Positions 10,783-22,000 of a stretch of 64,000 nt of DNA are shown here, one piece after another. The translations under genes were made by a program, and so were the position numbers. The stretch comes from Neopestalotiopsis rosae. Its lineage: Eukaryota > Ascomycota > Sordariomycetes > Amphisphaeriales > Sporocadaceae. The DNA is taken from positions 3,100,001 through 3,164,000 of the forward strand of contig JALGAS010000002.1 in assembly GCA_023078685.1 (NCBI GenBank), in the 5' to 3' direction. The notes beneath the pieces were generated by a model that was not told the DNA's origin, ran no database searches, and saw nothing but the letters and a program-made list of their open reading frames with translations. Each line of letters begins with the position of its first letter. Within the stretch, counting starts at the first letter, position 1.

Positions 10783-12087
10783 ATGTCGAGCGATCCCCTC
10801 CTCACCTCACTCTGCGGCATCTGCCACACGCGAGAGCCAAAATACAAGTGTCCAAGATGTCAAGCCAAGACTTGCTCTCTGGCTTGTGTCAAGAAGCACA
10901 AGAACTGGTCCTCGTGCAGTGGCGAGCGCGATCCAACTGTATTCGTACCCGCCTCCCAATTGAGGACCGACCGTGGCATTGATCATGACTACAACTATTT
11001 ACACAAGCTCGAGCGCAAGGTGGAGCAGGTTGACAAGATCTTCACTGAAGAACGAGGCATTCTGCCCCAAAAGACCCAAGATTCCCGTCCGAACAAGCGA
11101 GCGCGGGTGCATAAGGGCCAGAGCAGAGGGCGGACGACCTTGGGCGAGGGACTGCGACCGTGGGCAAGAGCGTCAATCAGCAGACTCAAGAAACTCTCAA
11201 TAAACGTCGAACAAATGCCATACGGAATGAGCCGGCAAAGGGAAAACAAGACATCCTACAACCAGAAGCTCCGTGTCATCAACTGGCAAGTAGAATGGCT
11301 GCTTCTCGATCCTGAAAATGGTGTGACGAGATACCTCAGCAAAACTCCGGAAACGACGCCTCTATTCGCAGCATATGGAGAATGTCAATGGCATCTACTT
11401 AGCAGGGAAGAGAAGGATACCGAGAAGAAGGAGCAAAAAGCCAGGTTACGCGATCAGCCAGGAGATACACAGCAAGATCTTGTCCAGCACCTACAAAATC
11501 TTGAACTTGCAACTTGGTCACAAGCAACGAATTTGGTACAAGACACAGCGACCGGGCAGTGGAATACGGTACCTCGGGTCGTTAACACGCGCCCAAAAGA
11601 GGAGGGAATCAAACATGAAAAAGAAAAGTTCAAGTTTTTCCTCGGCAATCCTAGGGACCCGGCGAGAGAAGCAAAAACGCTCGTCCCTCTAGCTGCTACC
11701 GATACTCTCGAAATTGTCTTGACAGGGCAAACGGTCGTGGAGTTTCCCCAGATTTATGTCCTTTTGGCAACTTCGAATGTGCCTTCTGGATTCATCTTGA
11801 AGACACCGCCAAAAAGGAGTGCGCCAAAGTCAAATGAGAAGAAGCGCAAAAGCGACGCGTTGGTGGCATACGGGACCGATTCCGAGTCGGACTCTGATTC
11901 TGACCCAGAAGTTGAGCCAGTCTCTAAGGAAGATGGCGAAGTTCGGAACGATGACGACGATAATGCCGAGTTTGAGTTTGAAAACGAAGAGCAGCGACAA
12001 CAGTTTCTGGAAACTTACCACGCGAACGCAGCTGCCGATACCACGAGTAGTTCAGGGTCCGATTCTTCAGATGAAGACATGGAGTAG
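10783..12087 (+). CDS. bcd1: Box C/D snoRNP assembly protein Bcd1 (zinc-HIT)
   Basis: A single-exon gene encodes 434 residues. The zinc-HIT finger occupies residues 11-47, running from CGICHTREPKYKCPRC to CVKKHKNWSSC, with the paired Cys/His ligands of that family. The downstream region, with FVPASQLRTDRGIDHDYNYL, matches Bcd1. Bcd1 acts in the nucleus to stabilise and assemble box C/D small nucleolar RNPs and is essential in yeast. The centre is basic (residues 100-150) and the C-terminus is strongly acidic (SDSESDSDSDPE and EFEFENEEQRQQF), typical of nucleolar assembly factors. The ATG at 10783 begins immediately before the finger, as in homologues. No intron is needed. Confidence 0.9.
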   Translation: MSSDPLLTSLCGICHTREPKYKCPRCQAKTCSLACVKKHKNWSSCSGERDPTVFVPASQLRTDRGIDHDYNYLHKLERKVEQVDKIFTEERGILPQKTQDSRPNKRARVHKGQSRGRTTLGEGLRPWARASISRLKKLSINVEQMPYGMSRQRENKTSYNQKLRVINWQVEWLLLDPENGVTRYLSKTPETTPLFAAYGECQWHLLSREEKDTEKKEQKARLRDQPGDTQQDLVQHLQNLELATWSQATNLVQDTATGQWNTVPRVVNTRPKEEGIKHEKEKFKFFLGNPRDPAREAKTLVPLAATDTLEIVLTGQTVVEFPQIYVLLATSNVPSGFILKTPPKRSAPKSNEKKRKSDALVAYGTDSESDSDSDPEVEPVSKEDGEVRNDDDDNAEFEFENEEQRQQFLETYHANAAADTTSSSGSDSSDEDME

Positions 12088-12763
12088 AATTGCCAGGACT
12101 TCTTGGGCATGTAATTTTAGCATTGAGATACCCTTTTGCCCAGCTATATTGCAATCATCCTGGATGGGCAAGTCTCCAGACGCATTGATTATGTTACATA
12201 CAGGTTAGTAAAGTAGTTACATACTTGAAGCAGCGATTTGGTAAAATATATACCACGTCTTCGCCACATTTTGGTTTACTCCCACATGAATAACGTGTTT
12301 GTCAAGTGCATACATTGTCAGGAATTGAGACATACAGTAGGTCTGTATTGATCCCCTGCATGTTATGCGACCAATTGTATGCACTCAGTTATCTTCTGAA
12401 CAAAGCCGCAATTGCCTGTTGGGCGGAATTGCTGCTTCGTCTGCTGCCGCCAGGTGGTGCAATGGCGTTCCAAGGCTGGTTCGCGCCCCACCAGCTGCTC
12501 CGCTTTTCTTCCTGTGCCATTCGATTTTTGACAGTGCTCAGCTTTGAACTTTCAGCCTCCCCCTCTGAGTTAACAAGGTTCCACCCATCCCGTGTTCGAC
12601 TTACTCGTGCATCCATCTGCTGAATTTCGCAGCCATTCCCACATCATCGATACCCATCAGCTCGTTTCCATTTTCACGACAAACCACTCGACTTGACCAA
12701 TTCTACCTCCTTGTTTCTCAATCCGCACGCGCGCATAGCACAAGCCGTGCTACGCTGCCCGAC
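12088..12763. other. Intergenic between bcd1 and the Scd6/Lsm14 gene
   Basis: About 0.7 kb holding the 3' flank of bcd1 and the promoter and leader of the next gene. Open frames are short and start with non-ATG codons. The part next to 12764 is C/T-rich, common in fungal leaders. Confidence 0.5.
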
Positions 12764-14824
12764 ATGTCTGAATTCCTTGGGTATGACGACCTTTCTTCCC
12801 CTCGCCTTGTGCCACAGCTTGCCTAGCTCCAAAGCTACAGCTTGTCTCGTCCCCACAAACTGTCCGCCAGGAATATTCATTCACTCCATTGACGATTGAT
12901 TCATTGACTGACCTCGACTCTTGACAGGTCACGGATATCGCTCATCTCAAAGAGTGACATCCGCTACTCTGGTGTCCTGCACGAAATCAACTCCGAAGAG
13001 TCCACCGTATCGCTCGAGAATGTCAGATCCTTTGGTACTGAGGGCCGCAGAGGTGGCGACCCCGAGCAAGAGATCCTCCCATCCGACCAGGTCTACGAAT
13101 ATATCGTCTTCCGTGGCAGTGATGTGAAGGATTTGCGTATTGAAGAAGCCGCACCGGCCAAGGAGAACAAGCCTCCTGTCGTCCCTGACGATCCCGCCAT
13201 CGTGGGCGTAAGTTTCGCCCCCATACAGACAGAACCCATCAGTCGCTTGGTCCCCTGTGACCTCGCACCTTCCTGAGCTTGACATGACGAAACATTTCGG
13301 ATGTAAAGTTGTCTTTACAGAATTGCGCAAACAAACACCGTGTTGATATCTTCCGTTGCCTTCCTTCTGATTCAAGCACACATCTATCGCATTTATGGAC
13401 TCTCAATCCGTACAAAGCTAATTTTGAGATGCTTGCAGGCTCAGCCTCGTCGTCCCGTCGGCCCTCCGGGCGCTGCCCCCGGCCCGCAGAACCAACCCGG
13501 TGGTTTCAACCAGCAGTCACCATTCCAGCAGCAGCCTCCATTCTACCCCCCAGGACCCGGTGGACCTGGTGGACCATGGGGCGGCCGTGGCGGTCCTGGC
13601 CCCGACCCTCGATTTGGCGGCATGCCATACCCGCCTCCAGGCTGGTTTCCCCCCGGCCAAGGATTCCCGCCAGGACCTCCCGGTCCTTTCAACCCATATG
13701 CTTACCCTGGGGCAGGTCCCCATGGACACCCAGGTGCTCCTGGAATGAATGTGGGAGGCACACCTCAGCAAGAGAAGCCAAGTCCTATTGGCCCTGGAGC
13801 TGCTCCAGGTTCGGATAAGGCACGAACTGGCGCTACTCCCACCAATGCGCAAACTGGAGAGCCCAAGTCGCTCGGCCAGCCCCCGAAACCGTCTGCGAAC
13901 GCTCCTGCCCCGACACCGCCGGTCGATTCGAAGCCCTCTGCAGCTGAGGTGAAGGCTACTGCTGAGTCCTTGGCTTCTGCTGGACCCGCCAAGGCCCCCC
14001 AGCAACCCAGAAACAATGTGCCTACCGGCCCCAAGAACAACCGCGTGCAACCAGCCGTTCCTTTCCCGAGCGCAATCCTTCAAAGAGGTGCCTCATCGGG
14101 CGCCCAAGGCATGCCCCAGGCAGCGGCTGTTGCAGCAGCAGTCAAGCCCGCAGAGTCCGCCAACGGCCCAGCCACTGCCGCTTCTATTAGAGATGCGACA
14201 CAGCAGGCCAAGGCAGCCGTTGCAGTGGCCATGGCCAAGCTTGACGCTACTAACGCAGCTTCGGCCGGTCCATCGGCAAATGGTGGAAATGTCATGGATA
14301 ACTTGACAAGCAAGGTCAATGAGATGAGAGTCAATGCCACCAGGGGCGGTCCCAACCGTGGTCGTGGTCGCGGTAACCGACAAGGCGGTGGTGCTGCCAA
14401 GATTGAGGTCCCCACCGACGACTTCGACTTCGGCGCATCCAACGCCAAGTTCAACAAGCACGATCTTGTCAAGGAGGCTGTTGCCGGCGGTTCTCCCATG
14501 AATGAGATCCCCAGCAATCCTGCCCCCGAGGTTGAGGAGACTCCTGCCGACGCAACACAGCCTCCGGCCTATAACAAGACCAGATCTTTCTTCGATAATA
14601 TCTCAAGCGAAGCCAAGGATCGTGCCGAGAGCAACGGTCCCAAGCCTGGTGGCCGTGAATGGCGTGGCGAGGAGCAGCGCAAGAACATGGAGACTTTTGG
14701 CCAAGGAAGCGTTGATGGTGGCTACCGAGGTGGCTACCGTGGCAGAGGTCGCGGACGCGGCCGCGGTCGGGGTGGAAGAGGTGGTTTCAGACCTCGTGGC
14801 GACAGTTCGGCTGTTCCTCAATAG
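12764..14824 (+). CDS. Scd6/Lsm14-family translational repressor (P-body protein)
   Basis: Three exons, 12764-12780, 12928-13207 and 13439-14824, encode 560 residues. The first exon holds only MSEFL plus two bases; the LSm14 domain continues as GSRISLISKSDIRYSGVLHE. Domain order is complete for the family: LSm14 (about 1-85), a long Pro/Gly/Gln/Ala-rich linker, the FDF motif (DDFDFGASNAKFNKHDL), the FFD box (RSFFDNISSE), the TFG box (EWRGEEQRKNMETFGQGSVDG split here at Q) and an RGG-rich tail. These proteins bind the DEAD-box helicase Dhh1 and eIF4G-type factors, repress translation and promote decapping in cytoplasmic granules. Introns are 147 and 231 nt with GTATGA and GTAAGT donors. The reading frame stays open into part of intron 2, which can mislead gene callers about the start. 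Confidence 0.93.
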
Positions 14825-15618
14825 TATTGAGACAGCAGCCGTGACACTAATGACACGGGACAACAACCGTCACAAGGGCATTAAGGCGGAATGATGATTC
14901 GGCATCATTGTACAGCTTGTAGCATTACGACATCATATGAGGTATCTTTCGAGGGTCACAAAAGAACCGGCGTTGGGTGGCTTCTGGTCACAAATAAAAT
15001 GCTTATGATGCAAAAGCGGACTGAGCATGGAATCCAAGCATTCATGGTTTGATGGTCATGGTCTTGTGGTCATGTCAATATGATTTGGGTGCATAGCGTC
15101 GCAGGCCAATTGGCGAGATTGAGGAAACAATAAATCATACAAACGCCTGGGAATTGATGTCCACGAAGCCAATGCTCTGCAAGTGAATCGATCGTGTTGT
15201 GTCCACCTAATCTTCAAAGTGCTGTTCAGATCATAGACCTTAAGATTCTACAAAGCACAGGCGACTCTATACGACCTGGATCAGAATCACTTCGGGTGGG
15301 TAGTTTACGATAATCCTATTCACATTGAAAGTGAGCTTCTCGCGTACAGGATATTGCTTTCTCGAAGAAATCAATCACTTCATTAATCGGTAATGCAACT
15401 AACACTCAAGCAGACCTGAGTCACAGCAATGTAGTAAATCAAGAAGCCAATCTTTCTATAAACTGGTGTTACCCTTCCAGTCTAACAATCTCTATTTTTC
15501 ACTTACACACAGATCATTAGAACAGCAGTACAGAGCACGATTTATCAAGCAAAAACTCAAGCACAACAACATTACCCATCTCAACCATCTACACAAACAA
15601 CAAGATACCATACTCACA
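14825..15618. other. Intergenic, AT-rich, with promoter of the small orphan gene
   Basis: About 0.8 kb without a supported gene. A TATA-like box at 15457 precedes an A/C-rich leader (about 15520-15618), a composition typical of highly expressed fungal 5' UTRs. The open frame before 15619 starts at a non-ATG codon and is ignored. Confidence 0.5.
15457..15462 (+). promoter_or_regulatory. TATA-like box
   Basis: TATAAA lies about 160 bp upstream of the ATG at 15619 and before an A/C-rich leader. Function is inferred. Confidence 0.4.
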
Positions 15619-16182
15619 ATGTCTGACACCAGCATGAACCACGAGCTCAAGCACGAGCCAAAGCCCGCCACCTTTGAAAGCCTCGACGACAACGAGACCG
15701 GTACCGCTCACGCCTACCCCTCGCTCATCGAATGCGCAGGGCCTGTCGACCTCTCCACTCTCTCCGGAGCACCGCAGCAGCCAAAGACCCAGCCCATGTG
15801 GCGCCGAGACCTTCCCCATTTACCCAACTGCACGACGGCCTCTTCGGACGCCAGTGGTGGTGGCCGTCACCCTGCCTCGCTGTCCACCGCATCGCTGTCC
15901 GACAGCAACAACAGCACCGGCACCGGCACTCTTCCCCAGCAGTGGCCGCATCTCTGCCGCCAGGATTATGTGGCCGTCCACGATCTTCACGAGAGCCTCG
16001 ACAAGGCTGCTTTGGAGATGATGTGTATCAAGGGTGGTCTGGCTATGGCTCTGAGGCAGGTCGACGACCTCCAGGACGCTCTAGCTCGGGCCGAGAAGGC
16101 TGTTGATCATCTTGTCCGTGTTGCTCCTGCTTGGCCTTGGTACCAGGCTCCTGTTGTTCAGTGGCCGGCTTGGCCTTGGTAA
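15619..16182 (+). CDS. Small orphan protein with Trp/Pro-rich C-terminal repeats
   Basis: A single-exon gene encodes 187 residues with no family I recognise. The ATG at 15619 follows a CACA-type leader, a good fungal start context. The N-terminal two thirds are polar and look disordered (Ser/Thr/Asn-rich around 90-105). Residues about 120-165 form a probable amphipathic or coiled-coil helix (LHESLDKAALEMMCIKGG then ALRQVDDLQDALARAEKA). The last 20 residues are striking: VAPAWPWYQ, then QWPAWPW at the end, two copies of PAWPW. There is no signal peptide or membrane segment. Reality as a gene is supported by the clean ORF, TATA box and leader; function is unknown. Confidence 0.6.
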   Translation: MSDTSMNHELKHEPKPATFESLDDNETGTAHAYPSLIECAGPVDLSTLSGAPQQPKTQPMWRRDLPHLPNCTTASSDASGGGRHPASLSTASLSDSNNSTGTGTLPQQWPHLCRQDYVAVHDLHESLDKAALEMMCIKGGLAMALRQVDDLQDALARAEKAVDHLVRVAPAWPWYQAPVVQWPAWPW

Positions 16183-16425
16183 ATTCCGTGATGTACGGAC
16201 TAGGACGGTTGAATAGATGGCTCTCAGATCACCGCGGTCTGCATTAATGATCATTGCGGAGTTTATTTGAGTTACGCAGCTACCTAATTATCAGAAACAT
16301 GACTGTTACACGGTCAACAGTCATTTTGCCTTAGAGATCATTATATGAGAATCGCCGGAACTGATGGTTTCCAGGCTACCTTGTCGTTATGACTTCTTAA
16401 TGACTAAGTGAGACTTGTGTTCAAT

Positions 16426-18562
16426 TTACCAACTTGTCTTTCGGGGCCGCAAAGTTAATGGGACGGAGTCTTCATCTTCAACTTCCTCACCGCGTAGCTT
16501 CGGGGCAAATGACTCAGAGTGACTTAACCTCGCTTGGTCCTTGTCCTCATTACCATCCTCATCTTCACCAAATGGGGGCGTAATTGCCCCCGTATCTGGA
16601 TAGTTATACAAGGGATCGCGCGACGCGAGTTCCTTGATAGTTTTCTTTCTTTCGGGCGCCTCCGAATTTCTTTCATGCTCATCTCTCATCGGGTCACTTT
16701 CATGCTCATCGCTCATCGGGTCGAAGAACAGATCGTTCCAATCAGCGGGCGCTGTAGAACTCTCGTCTGGCCATAAATTTTCGGGGTTAAAATCTTCGTT
16801 CTCAGGTACGTCGAGCTCTGGTCTTGAAACTTGTGAGTTATCGTCCCAGCCAAGACTGCTTCCAGAATGCTTGATTGTGCTGCGAGAGCCATCCGTATCA
16901 GAATAGTCATCATGCGTGATATCCTCGTCGTCCAAGTAGAGTGGGGGGAGTGATCTCAGAGCTATCGATCTCAGATGACCAACGATATGGGCGATCATAT
17001 CGCCATCGGCCAAGTTGTCTTTTTCCTCAGCAGCCCCACAGAGAGGGCAGACCTCAAATAGTGGCCCTTTAGACTGGACACCTTTTTCTGCAAGGAGTTC
17101 TATTTGCTCCTCGTCGTAGTTCTTTTGGTGGTCAACCTTCATATGAGTTAGAAACTCTTCGAACGTTGCGCCCTCCAAACTATGGGACTTGGTTTTGCAA
17201 CGCCAACGTTCAGTGTGCCTGTTCTTTGGAATTAGTATTGGGTAAGAGCGAGGACTCTGTGGAGAACATTTGTGCAAATAAGACAATAAATTCAAACAGC
17301 GGCGGGCGAATGAACGACATTCAACTAAACGTACTTGCGCATATGACGCAGCCAATCCTGCTTGTGACTATAAAGAACTTCTGGTTTATCACAAGGGTCA
17401 AATAGGCAGACCAATGGTTCTAGATCAGCCAAAATGTGCTCCCTTGACGGCCGTTAGCTAGACATAACAAGTAAACAAGGGCGTTAACATACTTCCAGCT
17501 TTTCATATCCACAAATTTTTGACTCGGCAGGACGTAGAGACAGAATGGGCAGCTCATCTCAGATATCTGGTCACTTGGAACAAATGGCGCCGGTGGAAAA
17601 ACCAATTCTTCATCGTCGTTTATATCTGTATATCTGGTGCTCGAGATGGCTGATGGCGCAGAGGCCTTTCTGAATCTCTCCGGATCTAATGTCGTGACGG
17701 TATTCAATGAATGGCCTTGGCTCGAGGCCGGAAACGACCATTCTGCCCTTGTTCTGGTGGGCTGCTTCCCGTCAAGCTCAGTAACTTGATGTGTTTGTCT
17801 CATTGCGCTAGGCACAACAGTCACGGGCTTTGGTACAGGCGGCGGAGGCTTCATTGGTATGCTTGAATAGCGAGCACGTCGGTATAGAATCCTTTTGCGC
17901 CGCAAAATCATTGATGTCGCAAGTCTTTCACGAATCTCAAGACTGCTTTCGGGGAAGCGATCCCTGAGATTAAGGGCGTAGAACTTTTGAAGCTCATCCT
18001 CGAGTTTATTACCTTCAAAGTCCTCAATGATGAATGATTTTGCCGCTTTGCTGTTTTGTAATTCTTTACTGGCTTTGCGTATTACGTTAGAGACTTCGTG
18101 AAACAACCCGACTTGTGTCGCCAGTGACGCAGTCATCTTCTCAAACTCCACGAATGAGTCTGTAAATACTTGGTCTTCCGATGGAGGCAATAGAGAAATG
18201 ACTTCCTCGCCTGATTGAATTTAGTTAACAGTTCACAACTCCTTATTCCCGAGACATGGAGTGGGGGCAGACTTACACGCCAGAATTCGACCTTTCAGAA
18301 CTTCCAGCATCCCCAACATCAACCTCTGAACATCCTTTGCCTCACGAAGACGGTGGTCCAAACATGATTTTGCTTTGGAGAACACAGCCATGTTCGAGGT
18401 CCAAATTGAGAATCTAGCCGTTTGGTCCTCAATGTCTGAGTATTGGCGGACACCAAGGACGGAATTAGAAGCATGTTGAAGGCATTGCCGAAATGCAGTG
18501 AGACATGCACTAGCATTCGCAGATATAGGAGCTGCCTCCTCATCTGTCGACATTTTGTGCAT
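16426..18562 (-). CDS. AcuF-type fungal C2H2 zinc-finger protein
   Basis: Four exons, 18562-18277, 18210-17493, 17442-17335 and 17218-16426, encode 634 residues; an in-frame ATG at 18553 is an alternative start. Introns are GT-AG. The N-terminal helical region (residues 1-95) with QTARFSIWTSNMAVFSKAKS followed by LDHRLREA is characteristic of the fungal group often labelled oxidoreductase-AcuF-like. The middle holds a Pro-rich segment, then the C2H2 cluster from MSCPFCLYVLP through HILADLEPLVCLFDPCDKP, HKQDWLRHMRKHTERWRC and ending with FEVCPLCG plus a distal His pair. The tail is acidic and includes an exact-phase 27-bp tandem repeat. The family's biochemical function is unknown; members are often near NLR-like genes. 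It is transcribed head-to-head with the hydrolase gene at 19025. Confidence 0.8.
16671..16724 (-). repeat. 27-bp in-frame tandem repeat inside the AcuF-type gene
   Basis: Two units, 16671-16697 and 16698-16724, are almost identical. They encode consecutive nonapeptides, DPMSDEHES and DPMRDEHER. Being a multiple of three, copy changes would keep the frame. Confidence 0.8.
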
Positions 18563-19024
18563 CGACAGCCGAGTGAAATAGAGACAAGCTGTAATGCCTC
18601 TCTAACGGACTTTGTGATTTCCAAGTTGCGACAGAACCGCGACAAATATCGAATGAGCCCCTCGGAATGGCCAATACCCCGCTTGTATGCCCAAGCGAAA
18701 ATTTGTGCGGACGAGTAACATAGCGACACAGCAAGCAACTCTACTGGTTCGTTTAAATTGGTTGGAGATATCCGATTTGTTGAGCTGCAACAGCGCCACA
18801 CATCTTTCAGGCTGAGCATGACCTGGGCAGCAACGCAATCGAAAAAGAGGACAGCGGGGGCTCAACTTACTCCTCGGCAAGCGATAGGATCAGACACGGA
18901 AAATGCGCCAGTGAAGGGATCCTGCTGGGGCGCAATTGCAGGATCGCCCTGAGTAGGTAGGTACTCGATCCATGAAGCTGGGGAAGGATTGCCAGATGTC
19001 GCACGTTCGCGAGAGTCAGAATAC
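18563..19024. promoter_or_regulatory. Shared divergent promoter region of the AcuF-type / hydrolase pair
   Basis: 462 bp separate the two divergent start codons. Any promoters must lie here, so co-regulation is possible. A TAGGTAGGTA motif sits at 18954-18963. The stretch retains open frames on both strands without a start, so upstream non-coding exons cannot be excluded. Confidence 0.5.
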
Positions 19025-22000
19025 ATGGCAAATCCGTTCGAAGGGGAAGCAGCTCGGCTTCTCCCGGTCTTACTCACTGCGCTAGACGACTACTATCGAG
19101 TCGCCGACTTCTTCCTTCATAATGGGCATGCCGATTTGGACACTCAATGTTTTTGTCATACACTGATGTTGCTGTGCTTCAACCTTCAGCCATTACGCGC
19201 CGGAAACACGAATCTACAGCCGATCCGAAGTTTTCTGCGTCAAGTCTTGGACTTACTGGAGTCGTTGGTTACCGCCCCTCTTGAGTATTACGCCTCGCAA
19301 TATGTTCGAAGACACGACTTTCCCGGCTTGCAATGGTTGCATCATCTACTTACGACGCCTGATGACCCTTATTCGAAGCTTGAAGTGTTACAAGGCTGTG
19401 TCGCTCTCGGGAGCAAAGAGAAAGTTGACGCTCTCCTGAAGCTGCTCAAAGGTTTTGCAGCTGCACAATCACAAACACACATCGATGTATTCGATTTCGA
19501 ACTTGAATTGCCCAGAAAGACGAGGGGTAAGCCACCTGACAATGTTCGCTCTGCTGCAGACTCGCTCTTCCGCGTTCTCAAGTCCAAACGCGGATGTAAC
19601 TGTGTGCCCGTCCACAGATACATCGTGCAACTATCACTGGAAACACATCGGGTGCAATCTAAAGATTTTTGCGGCTTTGATCTTTACTTTGGACTAGAAA
19701 ATTCTTGGCAAGAAGCTAGAATACAAGCCAATACCTCCAGTGTCTCCATTCAGCAACACGCTGACACCGGTGCCCATCACACGCCTCTGGAATCCCAAGA
19801 ACAAAAGCGCCTCGTCGTCAAACTGTGCAAGGACATCAAAAAGATTATGAGAAACTACCCAGATCATCGACTTAGATTCAGTCTGGAGCAAGACTGTCTC
19901 TGGAAGCTTCATTCGGAAGAAAGCGACTTGGTAATCGACACAACGGAAGCTCCAGTAACTCTCACACAATTACTCGCAGAGGATGTCATCGTACTAAACG
20001 ACAGAATCAAACGTATCCTCAGCGTATTGCTAGGATATGCTGTTCTTCATCTGCATGAGACATCATGGCTGCCACCAATGTGGGATTCTCAAAACGTCAT
20101 GTTTTTCAGATCGTCTGATGGCCTACCAATGCGCCCATATCTCAGGAATCAGATGAGCGATGATCCTGCTACAGAGCAACCAATTTCGAACTCATCAGAA
20201 AGCGAAGATGAAGAATCTGATCCGGACGACATGTTGCTCCCACCGGTACCATGTCTTGTTGGACTTGCTATAGTCATAATGGAACTCCATAAGTCTACAT
20301 CACTTAGGTCTCTTTTAGAAGCCTACGGCATTCAACTCAGAGACGAAACAGATGTAGGACATCGATACATTATCATCAGAAGCCTTTTCAGGAAATGCAA
20401 GCATGAGTTCACGGACCAGGTAAGGATGGCAATAACTGCTTGTCTCAACTCAAAGATTGGCCTGGACGACGTTGGCGAGAAACTCAATGACATCGAATTG
20501 CAAAGCGTCATATACGAACAAGTTGTCCGCCGATTAGAAGATGAACTGGAGCACGGGTTCAGTGATGTGAAAGTCGACCAGCTTGACGAATTGATCCGAG
20601 GACTGGATCTTACCAACGGGGGCCAAGTAATACGCGACACGGGGAAATACGATGCCACCCGGCCCAAATCAAGAAGCAGATTGACAGGCTCTCCACATAA
20701 CCTTGATCACAACCGCGCGGTTCGATTCCACTCTCCGTCAACCAGTGTGAATACAGAGCCGGCAGATGATGTCTCTTCTTCAACGACCATCGGCAATAGT
20801 TTGGACGGATGGCAATCATTGCAAGGGCAGACTGAAAGTGTCAGCAAGGCCATCACGTCAAATAATTCTGAGTAAGTTAGTCCTCCATCACGGAAGTATC
20901 CTGCTGATCATGAACATAGATCTTTTGATGTTGGTCAAACGTTCATCGCTCCCACCGCGCGAAGAAAATTGCCAGATGACAGGCCGGATACACTCCGAGT
21001 CATGAACATACCCGACGAAATGTCTATACCGGATCTGGCTGCGAAACTCGAGCATCATTTCGCATGGAAGTGCAAGATCCATAGTCTCGCCAGGGCTTCC
21101 AGAGACGCACGTTGGAAGAAGCACGCCACCGTGACTTTTCCTGATTTGCCCAATTCCACGTTGTCTGATAATCTTCAAAGATTACAACATCAGATGATCG
21201 AGGATCATCTTGAGTTCGATAAGAGCTTCCATGGTCTCACGCCATTATACGACGAAGGCGACTCGGCTATCCTTGAGTAAGAACAATTAATGGTAAACTC
21301 TCTTCCAAACATGATACACTTGCTAATGATCAAGAAGCATCATAGCAATTGAAGGTCTTGGGACCAATCCCTTCGGAACATTTAGAGCCCCTCAAGGTGA
21401 CCTGATGTGGCTGCGAGATTTCCTGCCCCGAAACTTTCCGTCGTGCAGGGTATTATTATATGGCTATGACTCAAAGGTACCCGGCTCAATGTCGAACCAA
21501 TCCGTACGAGAATTTGCAAGCACTTGCAAGAATATTGTCTCGGATTTTCGTGAACTGACTAAGGTACACATGGAAATTCAGCTCAGTAGACGTACTTGAT
21601 GATTGCTGATAAGTTTCTATAGACTGATGAGCGGCCTATCATATGGCTTGGGCAGTCAATGGGCGGACTAATTGTGCAAGAGGCGAGTCTACACAGTACA
21701 TGTCTAACCTTAGGTTAGTCAATGAAGCTAACGAGGCGCAGGTCTTAGTGTTAGCACACCAATACAGATCCCAAAGGTCTTCTGGTAATCTTTCCGACCA
21801 CTCGATTGGATTCCTGGGCTACGGAGTTCCCATGAAAGGGCTCCAGAACGAGTCACTTCTGAACGCGGTCAAAAAGCAGCCAAATTTTGAGTTGATCAAG
21901 AGTATTTGTCTAGAAGGTGATAGACCTTCACATTACCTTGAAGATTTGGCCAATCGTTTTGCGCTTTGCAAAGAAAGATTAAGTATTTACCAATTCTACG

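Noticed and set aside
13208..13438. Possible alternative start of the Scd6/Lsm14 gene at about 13340
   Set aside because: The frame is open only by chance inside intron 2; the true N-terminus is the LSm14 domain in exons 1-2.
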